DNA of 48,921 nt from Lachnospiraceae bacterium (GTDB lineage Bacteria > Bacillota > Clostridia > Lachnospirales > Lachnospiraceae), in assembly GCA_022796475.1 (NCBI GenBank), contig JAAWIS010000018.1, forward strand, positions 1-48,921. The letters are read 5' to 3'. A program made the position numbers and the translations under genes. The notes under the pieces are model-generated. The model was not told where the DNA came from and searched no databases. It saw only the letters and a program-made list of their open reading frames with translations. Below, in pieces: positions 25,605 through 33,769 of the stretch; the stretch's first letter is position 1; every line of letters starts with the position of its first letter.

Positions 25605-26453
25605 TTACCAGACAATTACCTGATCAATCAGCGCCTTTTGCTCGGTACTGGTTTGCGTCAGGTATATTTTAGTAGTTTCTATGCTTTCATGGCCTAAGAG
25701 ATCTGCCAGCAGGGAGATATCGTTAAACTTTACCAGAAAATTTTTTGCATATAGGTGGCGGAAGGAATGGGGGTAGACGGTATCCGGGTTAATGCCGTAC
25801 TGGCGGGCAAATTTTTTTAGCTGGCTGTTAATGCCTCTCGGAGTTATTGGCCTGCCATGACGGTTTATAAAAATAAAGCCAGATGTGATCTTTTGCGCCG
25901 TAAGCCATAAACGGCATTCTTCACATAGAGAATCCGGAAAATAGATCCGGCGGATTTTTCCGCCTTTGGAGTACAGATCCATATATCCAAGTTTTAAGTA
26001 TTCTGCTTTTATCTGAACCAGCTCACTTACCCTGGCTCCGGTAGCTCCCAAAAAACGTACAATAAAATACCAGAATTCATTGCCGTCCTGTTTTAACCTC
26101 TTTTTCAAAATCTCATAGTCATTATTGGTAATCACATTATCCGCAAAAGTTTGCTGCTGCCGTTTTACAGAAGGAACCTGATAATGTTCCATAGACGACA
26201 AAACTGAATCTTGAATGCTGTTTTGGTAATGAAGGTATTTATTAATTCCATAAATTTTAGTATTCACAGTACTGGCCTGGTAGTGCTGAATTAAATAATG
26301 CTTGTATTCCTGCAGGTTTTCTACAGTAAGCGTTTGATAACGCAAAAAATACTGCCGAACAGCAGACTGATAAGCGATAATCGTATTCCGGGTTCTGCCT
26401 CGTTTCTTTAAATAACCCTGAAAACCTTCTAATTCTTCTTGTGAAATACTCAT
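25605..26453 (-). CDS. Small tyrosine recombinase/DNA invertase-like (copy 1)
   Basis: A 282-residue tyrosine recombinase. The N-terminal SAM-like core-binding domain is about residues 1-100. The catalytic set is complete: Arg141 (GATGARVSEL), Lys166 or Lys163 (YSKGGKIRR), His229 and Arg232 (HSFRH), His255 (LLGHESIE) and Tyr264 (TTKIYLTQ). It is a paralog of the next gene (the tails around LLGHESIETT and the final Trp correspond). Short recombinases of this kind often flip nearby promoters or genes; a chromosomal Xer protein is larger and differs in these motifs. ATG 26453 is preceded on the minus strand by AGGGGGAATTTCC. Confidence 0.9.
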   Translation of the reverse strand: MSISQEELEGFQGYLKKRGRTRNTIIAYQSAVRQYFLRYQTLTVENLQEYKHYLIQHYQASTVNTKIYGINKYLHYQNSIQDSVLSSMEHYQVPSVKRQQQTFADNVITNNDYEILKKRLKQDGNEFWYFIVRFLGATGARVSELVQIKAEYLKLGYMDLYSKGGKIRRIYFPDSLCEECRLWLTAQKITSGFIFINRHGRPITPRGINSQLKKFARQYGINPDTVYPHSFRHLYAKNFLVKFNDISLLADLLGHESIETTKIYLTQTSTEQKALIDQVIVW

Positions 26454-26507
26454 GGAAATTCCCCCTATTATAATAATGAAAGAATGCTATGCAGTATGAT
26501 AGGATAA

Positions 26508-26536
26508 AATATAAAGATATTGACTTAAAAAGTCAA
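26508..26536 (-). promoter_or_regulatory. Promoter of recombinase copy 1
   Basis: On the minus strand TTGACT (26531-26536) and TATATT (26508-26513) are 17 bases apart. The -35 is the left half of a palindrome, TTGACTT-3-AAGTCAA (26520-26536), a possible operator. The remaining intergenic DNA (26537-26611) holds three GGATTTTTT direct repeats on the minus strand and no gene. Confidence 0.6.
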
Positions 26537-26611
26537 CTGAATTTGCAGTAAAAGGTCAAAAAAATCCTTAAAACAGCAGAATCAAAAAATCCGTTAACGA
26601 TAAAAAATCCA

Positions 26612-27430
26612 TTACCAGTCTACGATCTGGTTAATAATCGCTTTCTGCTCGCTGCTGCTTCTTCGCAGGTAAATCCTGGTAGTTTCTATGCTTTCATGTC
26701 CTAACAGGTTAGAGAGAAGGGAAATATCGTTGCAGTGTTCAATAAAACTTTTAGCGAACCGGTGGCGGAAAGAGTGAGGATACAGTACCTGTTCGTCCAA
26801 ATGATAGCGGGCAGCCAGCCGCTTTAGCTGTTTGCGGATGCCGTCTGGTGAAATCCGTGTTCCGGAAGGATTTAAAAAAATATCTCCTTTTGTCCGTCCC
26901 AGAGTTTTCAGCCATTGAAGCGCCGCTTGCTGAAGACTTGCCGGAATATAAATTTGCCGGATTTTATTATCTTTGGAGTAAATTCCTTTATAGCCATTTT
27001 TCACATCTTCAACCGTAAACTGGATCACTTCACTTACCCTGGCTCCGGTGGCCGCCATAAATCGGATCAAAAAATAATAAAGATACTTTTCATCGCTAAT
27101 GAGCCTGGCTTTCAGGTATTCATAATCGCCTTCACTGATAATATGATCGATAAATGCCTTTTGCTGGATACGGATCTGGAGAAGCCGTCCGTCGGGCCAC
27201 TGGATGTAATCTAAAAAGCCGTTTAGTGCATGAATCCTTAAGTTTACTGTTTGAGGCTTATAGTGCTCTACCAGGTACAGTTTGTACATTTGGAGATTGG
27301 AAAAGAGCAGATCCGGATATAGTTTAAAGTACTGCCGGACAGCAAATGAATAGGCGCGTATGGAGTTTTCTGATAAATTTTGCTGAGCTAAGTGGTTCTC
27401 ATATGCCTGAAGCTGTGATTGGATATCCAT
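26612..27430 (-). CDS. Small tyrosine recombinase/DNA invertase-like (copy 2)
   Basis: A 272-residue tyrosine recombinase with all catalytic residues: Arg131 (AATGARVSEV), Lys156 (KDNKIRQ), His219 and Arg222 (HSFRH), His245 (LLGHESIE) and Tyr254 (TTRIYLRR). I chose ATG 27430, with GGAGATTTAC upstream, because the reading back to 27571 would cover the promoter. It lies 158 bases upstream of copy 1 on the same strand. The two differ enough across the whole length to be an old duplication, and may recognise different sites. No phage, plasmid or IS genes accompany them. Confidence 0.9.
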   Translation of the reverse strand: MDIQSQLQAYENHLAQQNLSENSIRAYSFAVRQYFKLYPDLLFSNLQMYKLYLVEHYKPQTVNLRIHALNGFLDYIQWPDGRLLQIRIQQKAFIDHIISEGDYEYLKARLISDEKYLYYFLIRFMAATGARVSEVIQFTVEDVKNGYKGIYSKDNKIRQIYIPASLQQAALQWLKTLGRTKGDIFLNPSGTRISPDGIRKQLKRLAARYHLDEQVLYPHSFRHRFAKSFIEHCNDISLLSNLLGHESIETTRIYLRRSSSEQKAIINQIVDW

Positions 27431-27505
27431 GTAAATCTCCTTTCTGTTAAGTTTGCTCTCTGAACATAGTATTTCCTGGAAAATCAGAATGATTCCAACG
27501 TTATC

Positions 27506-27534
27506 AATATAGAAAACCCCGTTTGGAAAGTCAA
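27506..27534 (-). promoter_or_regulatory. Promoter of recombinase copy 2
   Basis: On the minus strand TTGACT (27529-27534) and TATATT (27506-27511) are 17 bases apart, the same two hexamers and spacing as the promoter of copy 1. Confidence 0.7.
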
Positions 27535-27702
27535 GAAAAGAAGACAAAAAATTTTGCAAAATCCTACACAATTAATTGATAAAATCAAAAAAATTACGAT
27601 AATTTCAAATATCGGAAGCATAATGGACTCGTAATGCAAAAGGAATTTCAGATAAATTTCAAAAAGAAAAAAGGAGAGTGCATTTTTCATGAGAAAACAG
27701 AT

Positions 27703-27754
27703 AAAATTAGGGGCTGCCCCTTCACGAATTTTCATTCGTTAAAGCGACAACCCC
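27703..27754 (-). terminator. Terminator of the polyamine transport operon
   Basis: On the minus strand GGGGTTG pairs with CAGCCCC, and an inner ACGAAT pairs with ATTCGT; TAATTTTAT follows. It lies about 50 bases after the potCD stop. The stem is imperfect between these blocks, so it could also be a degenerate REP-like repeat. Confidence 0.65.
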
Positions 27755-27802
27755 ATTTCTTATATAGATATAGAAGAAATTTGAAACATGAATGCTGCCT
27801 TG

Positions 27803-29752
27803 CTACCGGGATTTTACTTCCTTCCATAAGGAATTGTAAACAGCATCGTCTTCCTCCCCTAAATAGCGGTAAACCTCGCTGTTTTCCAGGCTTTGGATAT
27901 CAGGAAATACGGCTTTGTTTTCCTGAATTTCCGGCTCCAAAAGTTCAAAGGCGCCCTGGTTTGGAGTGGGATACGTAATGTATTCAAAATTCCGAAGGGC
28001 AATTTCCGGCCGGCACAGGAAGTTAATCCATTTTTCTGCATTTTCTTTATTTGCTGCATTGGAGGGAATCACCCAGGAATCCAGCCAAAGGTTAGTGCCT
28101 TCTTTTGGGATCACATATTCCAGTTGGTAATCAAGGCCGAGGGTTTCTGCCTCTTCCTGAATATAAAGCATTTCACCAGAATAAATTACGCCTACGGCAG
28201 CTTCGCCGCCAATCATTTTATCCCGCACCTGGTCAATAACATAAGCCTGCACCAACGGTTTCTGATCAATTAAAAGCTGCTTTGCCTCCTGAAGCTGGGA
28301 AAGCTCTGTGGTGTTCATGGAGTAATTCAGCCCTTTTAAAGCCACCATAAATGCATCCCGGACACTGTCCTGCATCAGAATTTCCCCGGATAATGCAGGA
28401 TCCCACAGATCATTCCAGCTTTCAGGAGCAGCTACGCCAAGTTCTGCCAGGCGTTTTGTGTTGTAAAGGATTCCCACAGTGCCCCAGCAGTAAGGGACAG
28501 AATATCGATTCTGAGGATCAAAGGACTTTGACATTTCCATATAAACCGGATTGATCTGACTGATATTTGGAATGTTGTCAAAGTTAATTTCTGCCAGAAG
28601 GTTATTTTCCATCATTTTCTGAATCATGTAGTCAGAAGGGCAAACTACATCATACATAACGGCTCCGGCTTCAATTACCGGATACATTTCCTCATTCGTT
28701 TCAAACATATCGTAAGTAACGTGAATTCCTGTTTCCTCTTCGAACATGGAAACCACTTCTTCGTCAATATATTCGCCCCAGTTATAAACATATAATTCAT
28801 TACTATCTGCGGCAGTATATTTTTTTATCGTAATAAAGCCTACAGAAAGCACAATTGCCACGGCGGCTGCAGCCATAGCGCCTTTTTGGATCTGATCGAA
28901 ACGGTTTCGTTCCGGGCCGGAAGGAGCAGAGGAGGCAGAATTAGAAGGAGCCATGCCTGGAATTTGCTTTCTTTCCTTTGGCTTATAATTGGTAATTAAA
29001 AGTAAAATCAGTACAGCCAAAAATATCACAGAGGACAGCGCATACATGGAAGGCTGGATTCCACGGCGTACCTGGCTGTAAATTAAGGTGGACAGAGTAT
29101 TGATTCCTGCCCCTCTGGTAAAATGAGTGATAATAAAATCATCCAGGGACATGGTAAAAGCCAGCAGAAACCCTGACAGAACTCCCGGCATAATATCCGG
29201 AAAGACCACCTTGAAAAAGGCGTATACCGGGCTGGCGCCTAAGTCCAGGGCTGCCTCATAGGTGCTTTTGCTGGTTTGCTTTAGTTTTGGCATTACGCTT
29301 AAGATCACATAAGGGATATTAAAGGTAATGTGGGAGATTAAAATCGTTTTAAATCCCAGAGAAATCCCGAATGCAATAAAGGCCAGCATCAGAGAGATTC
29401 CGGTTACGATATCTGCGTTCAACATAGGGATATTCGTGATCCCAAGAATCACCGTCCGGCTAACAGGCTTCATGCTTTCAATGGCAATGGCTGCCGCGGT
29501 GCCGATGATACAGGCAGCGAAAGCGGAGATAAAGGCAATCAGCAGTGTATTGTAAAGAGCTGAAACAATATTCGGATCGGAGAGCATCTGGCGATACCAG
29601 TTTAAGGTAAAGCCGCCCCATTGCGTTCTGGATTTTGAAGTATTAAAGGATAATACCATCATAGTCATAATGGGTGCATATAAGAAAATTAAAATTAAAA
29701 CCAGGTAAAAATTGGAAACAAATTGTTTCAGGGATTTTTGGGTCTGTTTCAT
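27803..29752 (-). CDS. potCD: PotC-PotD fusion: polyamine permease plus binding protein
   Basis: A 649-residue fusion. Residues 1 to about 257 are the PotC permease: six membrane segments, with the EAA loop EAALDLGASPVYAFFKVVFP that contacts the ATPase. A Ser/Pro-rich linker and one more membrane segment (about 293-310) lead to a PotD-type spermidine/putrescine-binding domain from about 320 (LYVYNWGEYIDEEVV ... YDVVCPSDYMIQKM ... GEAAVGVIYSGEM). So the binding protein is tethered permanently to its transporter rather than being a lipoprotein. ATG 29752 overlaps the potB stop by one base (TGATG). Such PotCD fusions are known in Firmicutes. Confidence 0.93.
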   Translation of the reverse strand: MKQTQKSLKQFVSNFYLVLILIFLYAPIMTMMVLSFNTSKSRTQWGGFTLNWYRQMLSDPNIVSALYNTLLIAFISAFAACIIGTAAAIAIESMKPVSRTVILGITNIPMLNADIVTGISLMLAFIAFGISLGFKTILISHITFNIPYVILSVMPKLKQTSKSTYEAALDLGASPVYAFFKVVFPDIMPGVLSGFLLAFTMSLDDFIITHFTRGAGINTLSTLIYSQVRRGIQPSMYALSSVIFLAVLILLLITNYKPKERKQIPGMAPSNSASSAPSGPERNRFDQIQKGAMAAAAVAIVLSVGFITIKKYTAADSNELYVYNWGEYIDEEVVSMFEEETGIHVTYDMFETNEEMYPVIEAGAVMYDVVCPSDYMIQKMMENNLLAEINFDNIPNISQINPVYMEMSKSFDPQNRYSVPYCWGTVGILYNTKRLAELGVAAPESWNDLWDPALSGEILMQDSVRDAFMVALKGLNYSMNTTELSQLQEAKQLLIDQKPLVQAYVIDQVRDKMIGGEAAVGVIYSGEMLYIQEEAETLGLDYQLEYVIPKEGTNLWLDSWVIPSNAANKENAEKWINFLCRPEIALRNFEYITYPTPNQGAFELLEPEIQENKAVFPDIQSLENSEVYRYLGEEDDAVYNSLWKEVKSR

Positions 29753-30564
29753 CAAAATGCGGTTCCCTCCCCATTCTTATCGTATTTGGCAATCAGGGCC
29801 ATGCTGATCAGGATAAATACCATCAGCACCAAGGAAAGGCCGGAACCTAAATGCCAGTTGCTGCCTTTGGTAAACTCCTGCTCAATCACATTGCCCACTA
29901 AAAGAATCTTGCTGCCGCCTAAAAGATTGCTGATAACAAATGTGGTCAGGGCAGGGACAAATACCATATTAATGCCACTGATAATCCCAGGGATACTTAG
30001 GGGCAAAAGGATATGCCAGAAGGTCTGGAGAGAATTTGCGCCTAAGTCCTTTGCAGCATTGATGGTATTGTCATCGATTTTTGACAAAACATTGTAAACA
30101 GGAAGTACCATAAAGGGCATAAAATTGTAAACCATGCCTAAAATAATGGCAGCAGGAGTATTGATCAAGTTTTGAGGCGGCAGATGGAGGAAGGAAAGGA
30201 TTCCATTGATAACGCCGCCTTTTTCCAAGAGAGTCTGCCATGCCAGAGTGCGGAGAAGGAAATTCATCCACATAGGCAGGATAAAAATAAATACAATAAA
30301 ACCGCCTCCTCTGTTTCCTTTTAAGCGGAGGATCATAGCTAAGGGATAAGCAAGCAGCAGGCAGAGGGCTGTGGCAATCAAAGAAAGGCCGAGAGAGAGC
30401 CAGAGGGCCTTTGCGTGTTCTGCTGTAGCGATAGCCATAAGGTTTTCCATGGTAAAAGCGCCTGTCCGGTCAGTCATGCCGTAATATACAATTAATGCCA
30501 GAGGGATGATGGTAAATCCAGCCATCCATAAAATATAAGGTCCAGATAGCAATTTTTTATTCAT
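29752..30564 (-). CDS. potB: Polyamine ABC transporter permease PotB
   Basis: A 270-residue inner-membrane permease with six hydrophobic segments and the EAA-type loop [20 protein letters not shown]. It pairs with the PotC part of the next gene to form the channel, powered by PotA. Its ATG overlaps the end of potA by 8 bases and its stop overlaps the start of potCD, so the three genes are translationally coupled. Confidence 0.94.
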   Translation of the reverse strand: MNKKLLSGPYILWMAGFTIIPLALIVYYGMTDRTGAFTMENLMAIATAEHAKALWLSLGLSLIATALCLLLAYPLAMILRLKGNRGGGFIVFIFILPMWMNFLLRTLAWQTLLEKGGVINGILSFLHLPPQNLINTPAAIILGMVYNFMPFMVLPVYNVLSKIDDNTINAAKDLGANSLQTFWHILLPLSIPGIISGINMVFVPALTTFVISNLLGGSKILLVGNVIEQEFTKGSNWHLGSGLSLVLMVFILISMALIAKYDKNGEGTAF

Positions 30565-31633
30565 TTACTCCTATGGCCTCCTCGTCTTCTGATGCTGGTT
30601 TATTCATAATTTGAATATCAAAAGGATCCACACGGATATCCACCTTCTTGCCAACCGGAAACAGATCGGTAGAATGAACCAGCCATTCATAACCGTCTGG
30701 AGTGGTAACTTCCATTTCATAGTGGACGCCTTTGAAAATCAGGTGGGTAACAGTGCCGCCAAGAATTCCCTGGCCTGGTTCCACCAGATCAATATCCTCC
30801 GGACGGATTACCACATCTACAGGACGGTTGGTGCCAAACCCCTTGTCCACACAAGTAAATTTTGCTCCGAAAATTTCTACCAGTTCATCCCGCAGCATAA
30901 TGCCAGGAACAATATTGCTGTCGCCGATAAAATCTGCCACAAAGGCATTTTCCGGTTCGTTATAGATACTTTCAGGGCTACCCATTTGCTGGATATATCC
31001 CTGATTCATAACTACGATAGTATCTGACATGGTCAGGGCTTCTTCCTGATCATGGGTAACATAAATAAAGGTAATGCCAAGTTCATTTTTCAGCCGGATC
31101 AGTTCATACTGCATATCCTGGCGGAGCTTTAAATCCAGGGCTCCTAAAGGTTCATCCAAAAGCAGCAGTCTTGGTTCATTTACAATAGCCCGGGCAATGG
31201 CGATCCGCTGCTGCTGGCCGCCGGAGAGGGATTCCACAGAACGATGCTCATATCCGTCTAAATTGACCAGTTTCAGGGCGTATTTAATCTTATCATCTAT
31301 ATAAGCCTTTGGCTTATTTTTGATTTTCAGGCCGAATGCGATATTTTCAGCAATGGTCATATGGGTAAACAATGCATATTTCTGAAACACTGTGTTGAGC
31401 GATCGTTTGTTCGGGGGAAGGCTTGTAATATCGGTTCCGTTAAAAATCACCTTCCCGGTATCTGGGGTTTCAAAACCTCCAATAATCCGCAGTGTGGTAG
31501 TTTTTCCGCAGCCGCTGGGGCCAAGTAAAGTAACAAAACTGTTTTCCTTTACTGTAAGGCTTAAATCGTCCAGTACCATGGTATTGTCATAATGTTTTGA
31601 AATGTGCTGTAAATCAATCAGTGGCTGATTCAT
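30557..31633 (-). CDS. potA: Polyamine ABC transporter ATPase PotA
   Basis: A 358-residue ABC ATPase. Motifs are Walker A (GPSGCGKTT), Q loop (VFQKYALF), signature [12 protein letters not shown], Walker B plus D loop ([11 protein letters not shown]) and the switch His (YVTHDQEEA). The last 110 residues form the TOBE-type regulatory domain typical of PotA. ATG 31633 follows AGGAGGAACAGCC; codons further upstream to 31702 lack a ribosome site. It is the first transport gene, 178 bases after the XRE-cupin regulator. Confidence 0.95.
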   Translation of the reverse strand: MNQPLIDLQHISKHYDNTMVLDDLSLTVKENSFVTLLGPSGCGKTTTLRIIGGFETPDTGKVIFNGTDITSLPPNKRSLNTVFQKYALFTHMTIAENIAFGLKIKNKPKAYIDDKIKYALKLVNLDGYEHRSVESLSGGQQQRIAIARAIVNEPRLLLLDEPLGALDLKLRQDMQYELIRLKNELGITFIYVTHDQEEALTMSDTIVVMNQGYIQQMGSPESIYNEPENAFVADFIGDSNIVPGIMLRDELVEIFGAKFTCVDKGFGTNRPVDVVIRPEDIDLVEPGQGILGGTVTHLIFKGVHYEMEVTTPDGYEWLVHSTDLFPVGKKVDIRVDPFDIQIMNKPASEDEEAIGVNE

Positions 31634-31701
31634 GGCTGTTCCTCCTGGTGGTAAATAATGGAAATAATCCTGCTGTAAGGCAGTTCTGCTGTAAACTTTC
31701 A

Positions 31702-31750
31702 TGCGCCCGGCAGCGGACGCACCACTACACAGGAAAGAGTGGCGGGCGCA
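31702..31750 (-). promoter_or_regulatory. GC-rich hairpin between the regulator and potA
   Basis: TGCGCCCG (31702-31709) pairs with CGGGCGCA (31743-31750), and CCACT pairs with AGTGG inside. No T tract follows on the minus strand. It could set the relative expression of the regulator and the transport genes by RNA processing or partial termination; no known riboswitch is recognised. Confidence 0.4.
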
Positions 31751-31811
31751 CTTGGAATATCTGAACTTAGGCCGCCTAATCAGCGGCAGGGCGCTGAGCT
31801 TTCACAGTAAT

Positions 31812-32345
31812 TTAAAAACTTGGCGGGGAGCTGACCCAGATTAAGGATGCTCCGCTTTTGCTGGTCAGATAATGCTTTTGGTCTGCAGTATAGTAAAAAG
31901 ATTCTCCTTTTTTGGCTTTATATATTTTGTTTCCTAAATGAATGGAAACAGCGCCGCTTAAAAGATAGCCGAATTCTTCTCCTTCATGGGGGTTATCCGG
32001 ATAGGTGGAGCCTCCTGCTGCCAAAGTCAGAAGAATCGGTTCCATTGTATTTTTTTGGGCATTTGGAATGATCCATTTGATTGCGTTTTGGTATTCCGTA
32101 TCTTCTTTTTCAAAGTAGTCGCCTTTTCCGAAAACAATCTGCTCTTCCGGAGTTTCATTAAAAAATTCCCCAATGGATGTGCCAAGGCACTGCAAAATAT
32201 CCATCAGGGTTGCGATGGAAGGAGAGGTAAGGTCACGTTCCAACTGGGAAATAAACCCTTTTGAAAGCTCTGCACGGTCAGCCAGCTCTTCCTGCGTAAG
32301 CCCCTTTAAGACCCGCAGTTCTTTTAATTTTGCTCCGATTTCCAT
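31812..32345 (-). CDS. XRE-cupin regulator of the polyamine operon
   Basis: A 177-residue repressor-type protein. The N-terminal helix-turn-helix (LTQEELADRAELSKGFISQL, residues about 16-35) is joined to a C-terminal cupin (about 105-172; EEFGYLLSGAVSIHLG and KGESFYYTADQKHY). This is the layout of PuuR and related polyamine regulators. It is the first gene of the pot operon and has a consensus promoter and an inverted repeat at its start point, so it probably controls itself and potABCD in response to a polyamine. ATG 32345 follows AAGGAGGTTTT. Confidence 0.92.
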   Translation of the reverse strand: MEIGAKLKELRVLKGLTQEELADRAELSKGFISQLERDLTSPSIATLMDILQCLGTSIGEFFNETPEEQIVFGKGDYFEKEDTEYQNAIKWIIPNAQKNTMEPILLTLAAGGSTYPDNPHEGEEFGYLLSGAVSIHLGNKIYKAKKGESFYYTADQKHYLTSKSGASLIWVSSPPSF

Positions 32346-32398
32346 AAAACCTCCTTACAGATATGACCTGCATTTTCATTAAATGTACTGCACAAAAA

Positions 32399-32453
32399 GT
32401 TTACAAATACTAACTGACAATAAAAATAATTTTAAAGTTTAGTATTTTTAAAC
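32399..32453. promoter_or_regulatory. Candidate operator: 15-base inverted repeat
   Basis: GTTTACAAATACTAA (32399-32413) and TTAGTATTTTTAAAC (32439-32453) are inverted copies matching in 14 of 15 positions, with a 25-base spacer. They lie just downstream of the predicted start point of the XRE-cupin gene, so binding would block transcription. Confidence 0.65.
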
Positions 32454-32464
32454 AAACTAATCTT

Positions 32465-32492
32465 ATTATACCGTGGTTTTTTTAAGTGTCAA
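32465..32492 (-). promoter_or_regulatory. Promoter of the XRE-cupin/pot operon
   Basis: On the minus strand TTGACA (32487-32492) and TATAAT (32465-32470), both perfect consensus hexamers, are 16 bases apart. The start point would be near 32458. Confidence 0.8.
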
Positions 32493-32628
32493 TACCTGAA
32501 AAATTTTTTTCTGTCATTCGGCTGCAAAACGGCGGCAGCCCTGCTACAGGATGCTGAAGTCCCAAGATCAAAAATTCTCCTGCAGGCAAACCTGCATCAG
32601 ATTTATGGGGAATCCCTGCAAATTTTTG
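32493..32628. other. Gene-free stretch between divergent promoters
   Basis: No coding sequence is seen. There are two small hairpins, GGCTGC-9-GCAGCC (around 32519-32539) and GCAGG-4-CCTGC (around 32582-32595), neither with a T tract. Confidence 0.4.
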
Positions 32629-32657
32629 TTAACAAAATGACGAATTTGTGATATGAT
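32629..32657 (+). promoter_or_regulatory. Promoter of the lactonase-family gene
   Basis: TTAACA (32629-32634) and TATGAT (32652-32657) are 17 bases apart; the start point would be near 32664. Confidence 0.65.
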
Positions 32658-32703
32658 ATGGATAGCTTGCTTAAATTGATATTTGAGGAGGATTGAAACG
32701 GAT

Positions 32704-33759
32704 ATGAAGGGAAAATATATGGCTTATGTGGGGTCTTATTCCTACACCGGAAAAGCAAAAGGCATTACCGTTTACGATGTGGATGTAGAGAAAGGGGTTT
32801 TTAAGGAACGCTGTGAGGTGGAGGTTGATAATTCGTCTTATGTGATCGCTTCCAACAACGGAAAGAATTTATATTCAATAGCAGATGAAGGGGTGGTAGC
32901 CTTCCGGATTTTGGAAAACGGCAGCTTAAGCCGGTTAAACAGTAAAAATATTAAAGGAATGAGAGGCTGCCATTTATCTACCGATCTTGACGACCGATAT
33001 ATCTTTGTTTCTGGTTATCATGATGGGAAAGCTACTGTTTTAAAGCTGGAGAAAGATGGTTCGATCGGCCCCATTGTAGACGGCGTGTTCCATAAAGGAT
33101 ACGGCTCTGTAGCAGAGCGTAATTTCCGCCCCCATGTAAGCTGCACCAGGATGACGCCGGACAAGAAGTTTATCATGGTTGCTGATTTGGGGATTGACCA
33201 GGTTCGGATTTACCGGTTTGATGACGAAAAGCTGGTTCAGGTGGATGCAGTCCGCTGTGAACGGGAGTCGGCTCCCAGACAGTTCCGGTTCAGCAAAGAC
33301 GGCCGTTTTATGTATCTGATGTATGAGCAGAAAAATGTTATTGACGTGTTTACTTACCAGACAGGGGAGAAAGCGCCGAAGCTGGAACTGATTCAGACCA
33401 TATCCACCGTAGGAAAGCAGGATCAGTACTCAGAACTGACTGCAGCCTGTGCCATGCGCCTTTCACCGGACAATAAATATATCTATTGCTCAAATGCAGG
33501 GGATAATGTATTAAGCACCTTTACCAGGGATGAAGAAACAGGAATGCTGGAGCTTTTATGCAGTCTGCCTATCAGTGGTGATTATCCAAAGGATATGGCA
33601 ATCTTTCCGGATCAGAAGCATGTGGCCAGCATTAATCACGAAACCGGCGATATCACCTTTTTCCAGCTTGACTATGAGAAGGGACTTTTGATAATGTGCG
33701 GCAGGCCGGTTCAGGTAAATGAGCCTAACTGCTGTGCGATTGTAAAGATTTCAGATTAA
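32704..33759 (+). CDS. Lactonase-family beta-propeller protein (6-phosphogluconolactonase type)
   Basis: A 351-residue protein of the YbhE/YkgB-type lactonase family, a seven-bladed propeller. It has the usual opening MAYVGSYSYTGKAKGITVYD and repeated blade ends such as RPHVSCTRMTPDKKFIMVAD, PRQFRFSKDGRFMYLMYE and MRLSPDNKYIYCSNAGDN. Members include 6-phosphogluconolactonase (Pgl), but many have no proven substrate. ATG 32704 is 12 bases from GAGGAGG; the ATG at codon 6 (32719) is an alternative. No signal peptide is seen. It is followed by aroC after 10 bases, though the two functions are not obviously linked. Confidence 0.87.
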   Translation: MKGKYMAYVGSYSYTGKAKGITVYDVDVEKGVFKERCEVEVDNSSYVIASNNGKNLYSIADEGVVAFRILENGSLSRLNSKNIKGMRGCHLSTDLDDRYIFVSGYHDGKATVLKLEKDGSIGPIVDGVFHKGYGSVAERNFRPHVSCTRMTPDKKFIMVADLGIDQVRIYRFDDEKLVQVDAVRCERESAPRQFRFSKDGRFMYLMYEQKNVIDVFTYQTGEKAPKLELIQTISTVGKQDQYSELTAACAMRLSPDNKYIYCSNAGDNVLSTFTRDEETGMLELLCSLPISGDYPKDMAIFPDQKHVASINHETGDITFFQLDYEKGLLIMCGRPVQVNEPNCCAIVKISD

Positions 33760-33769
33760 GGGGCATAAG

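Noticed and set aside
25605-27571. Prophage or integrative element carrying the two recombinases
   Set aside because: No phage, conjugation or accessory genes lie on either side; nagA and the pot operon are ordinary chromosomal genes, and no att-like direct repeats were seen.
27690-27743. 17-residue peptide frame with AAGGAG upstream
   Set aside because: The ribosome site is 14 bases from the ATG and the frame runs through the terminator hairpin of the opposite strand. Nothing supports translation.
27571-27802. Invertible promoter next to the recombinases
   Set aside because: Only short AT-rich matches such as ATTTCAAA against TTTGAAAT were seen; these are expected by chance in this composition.
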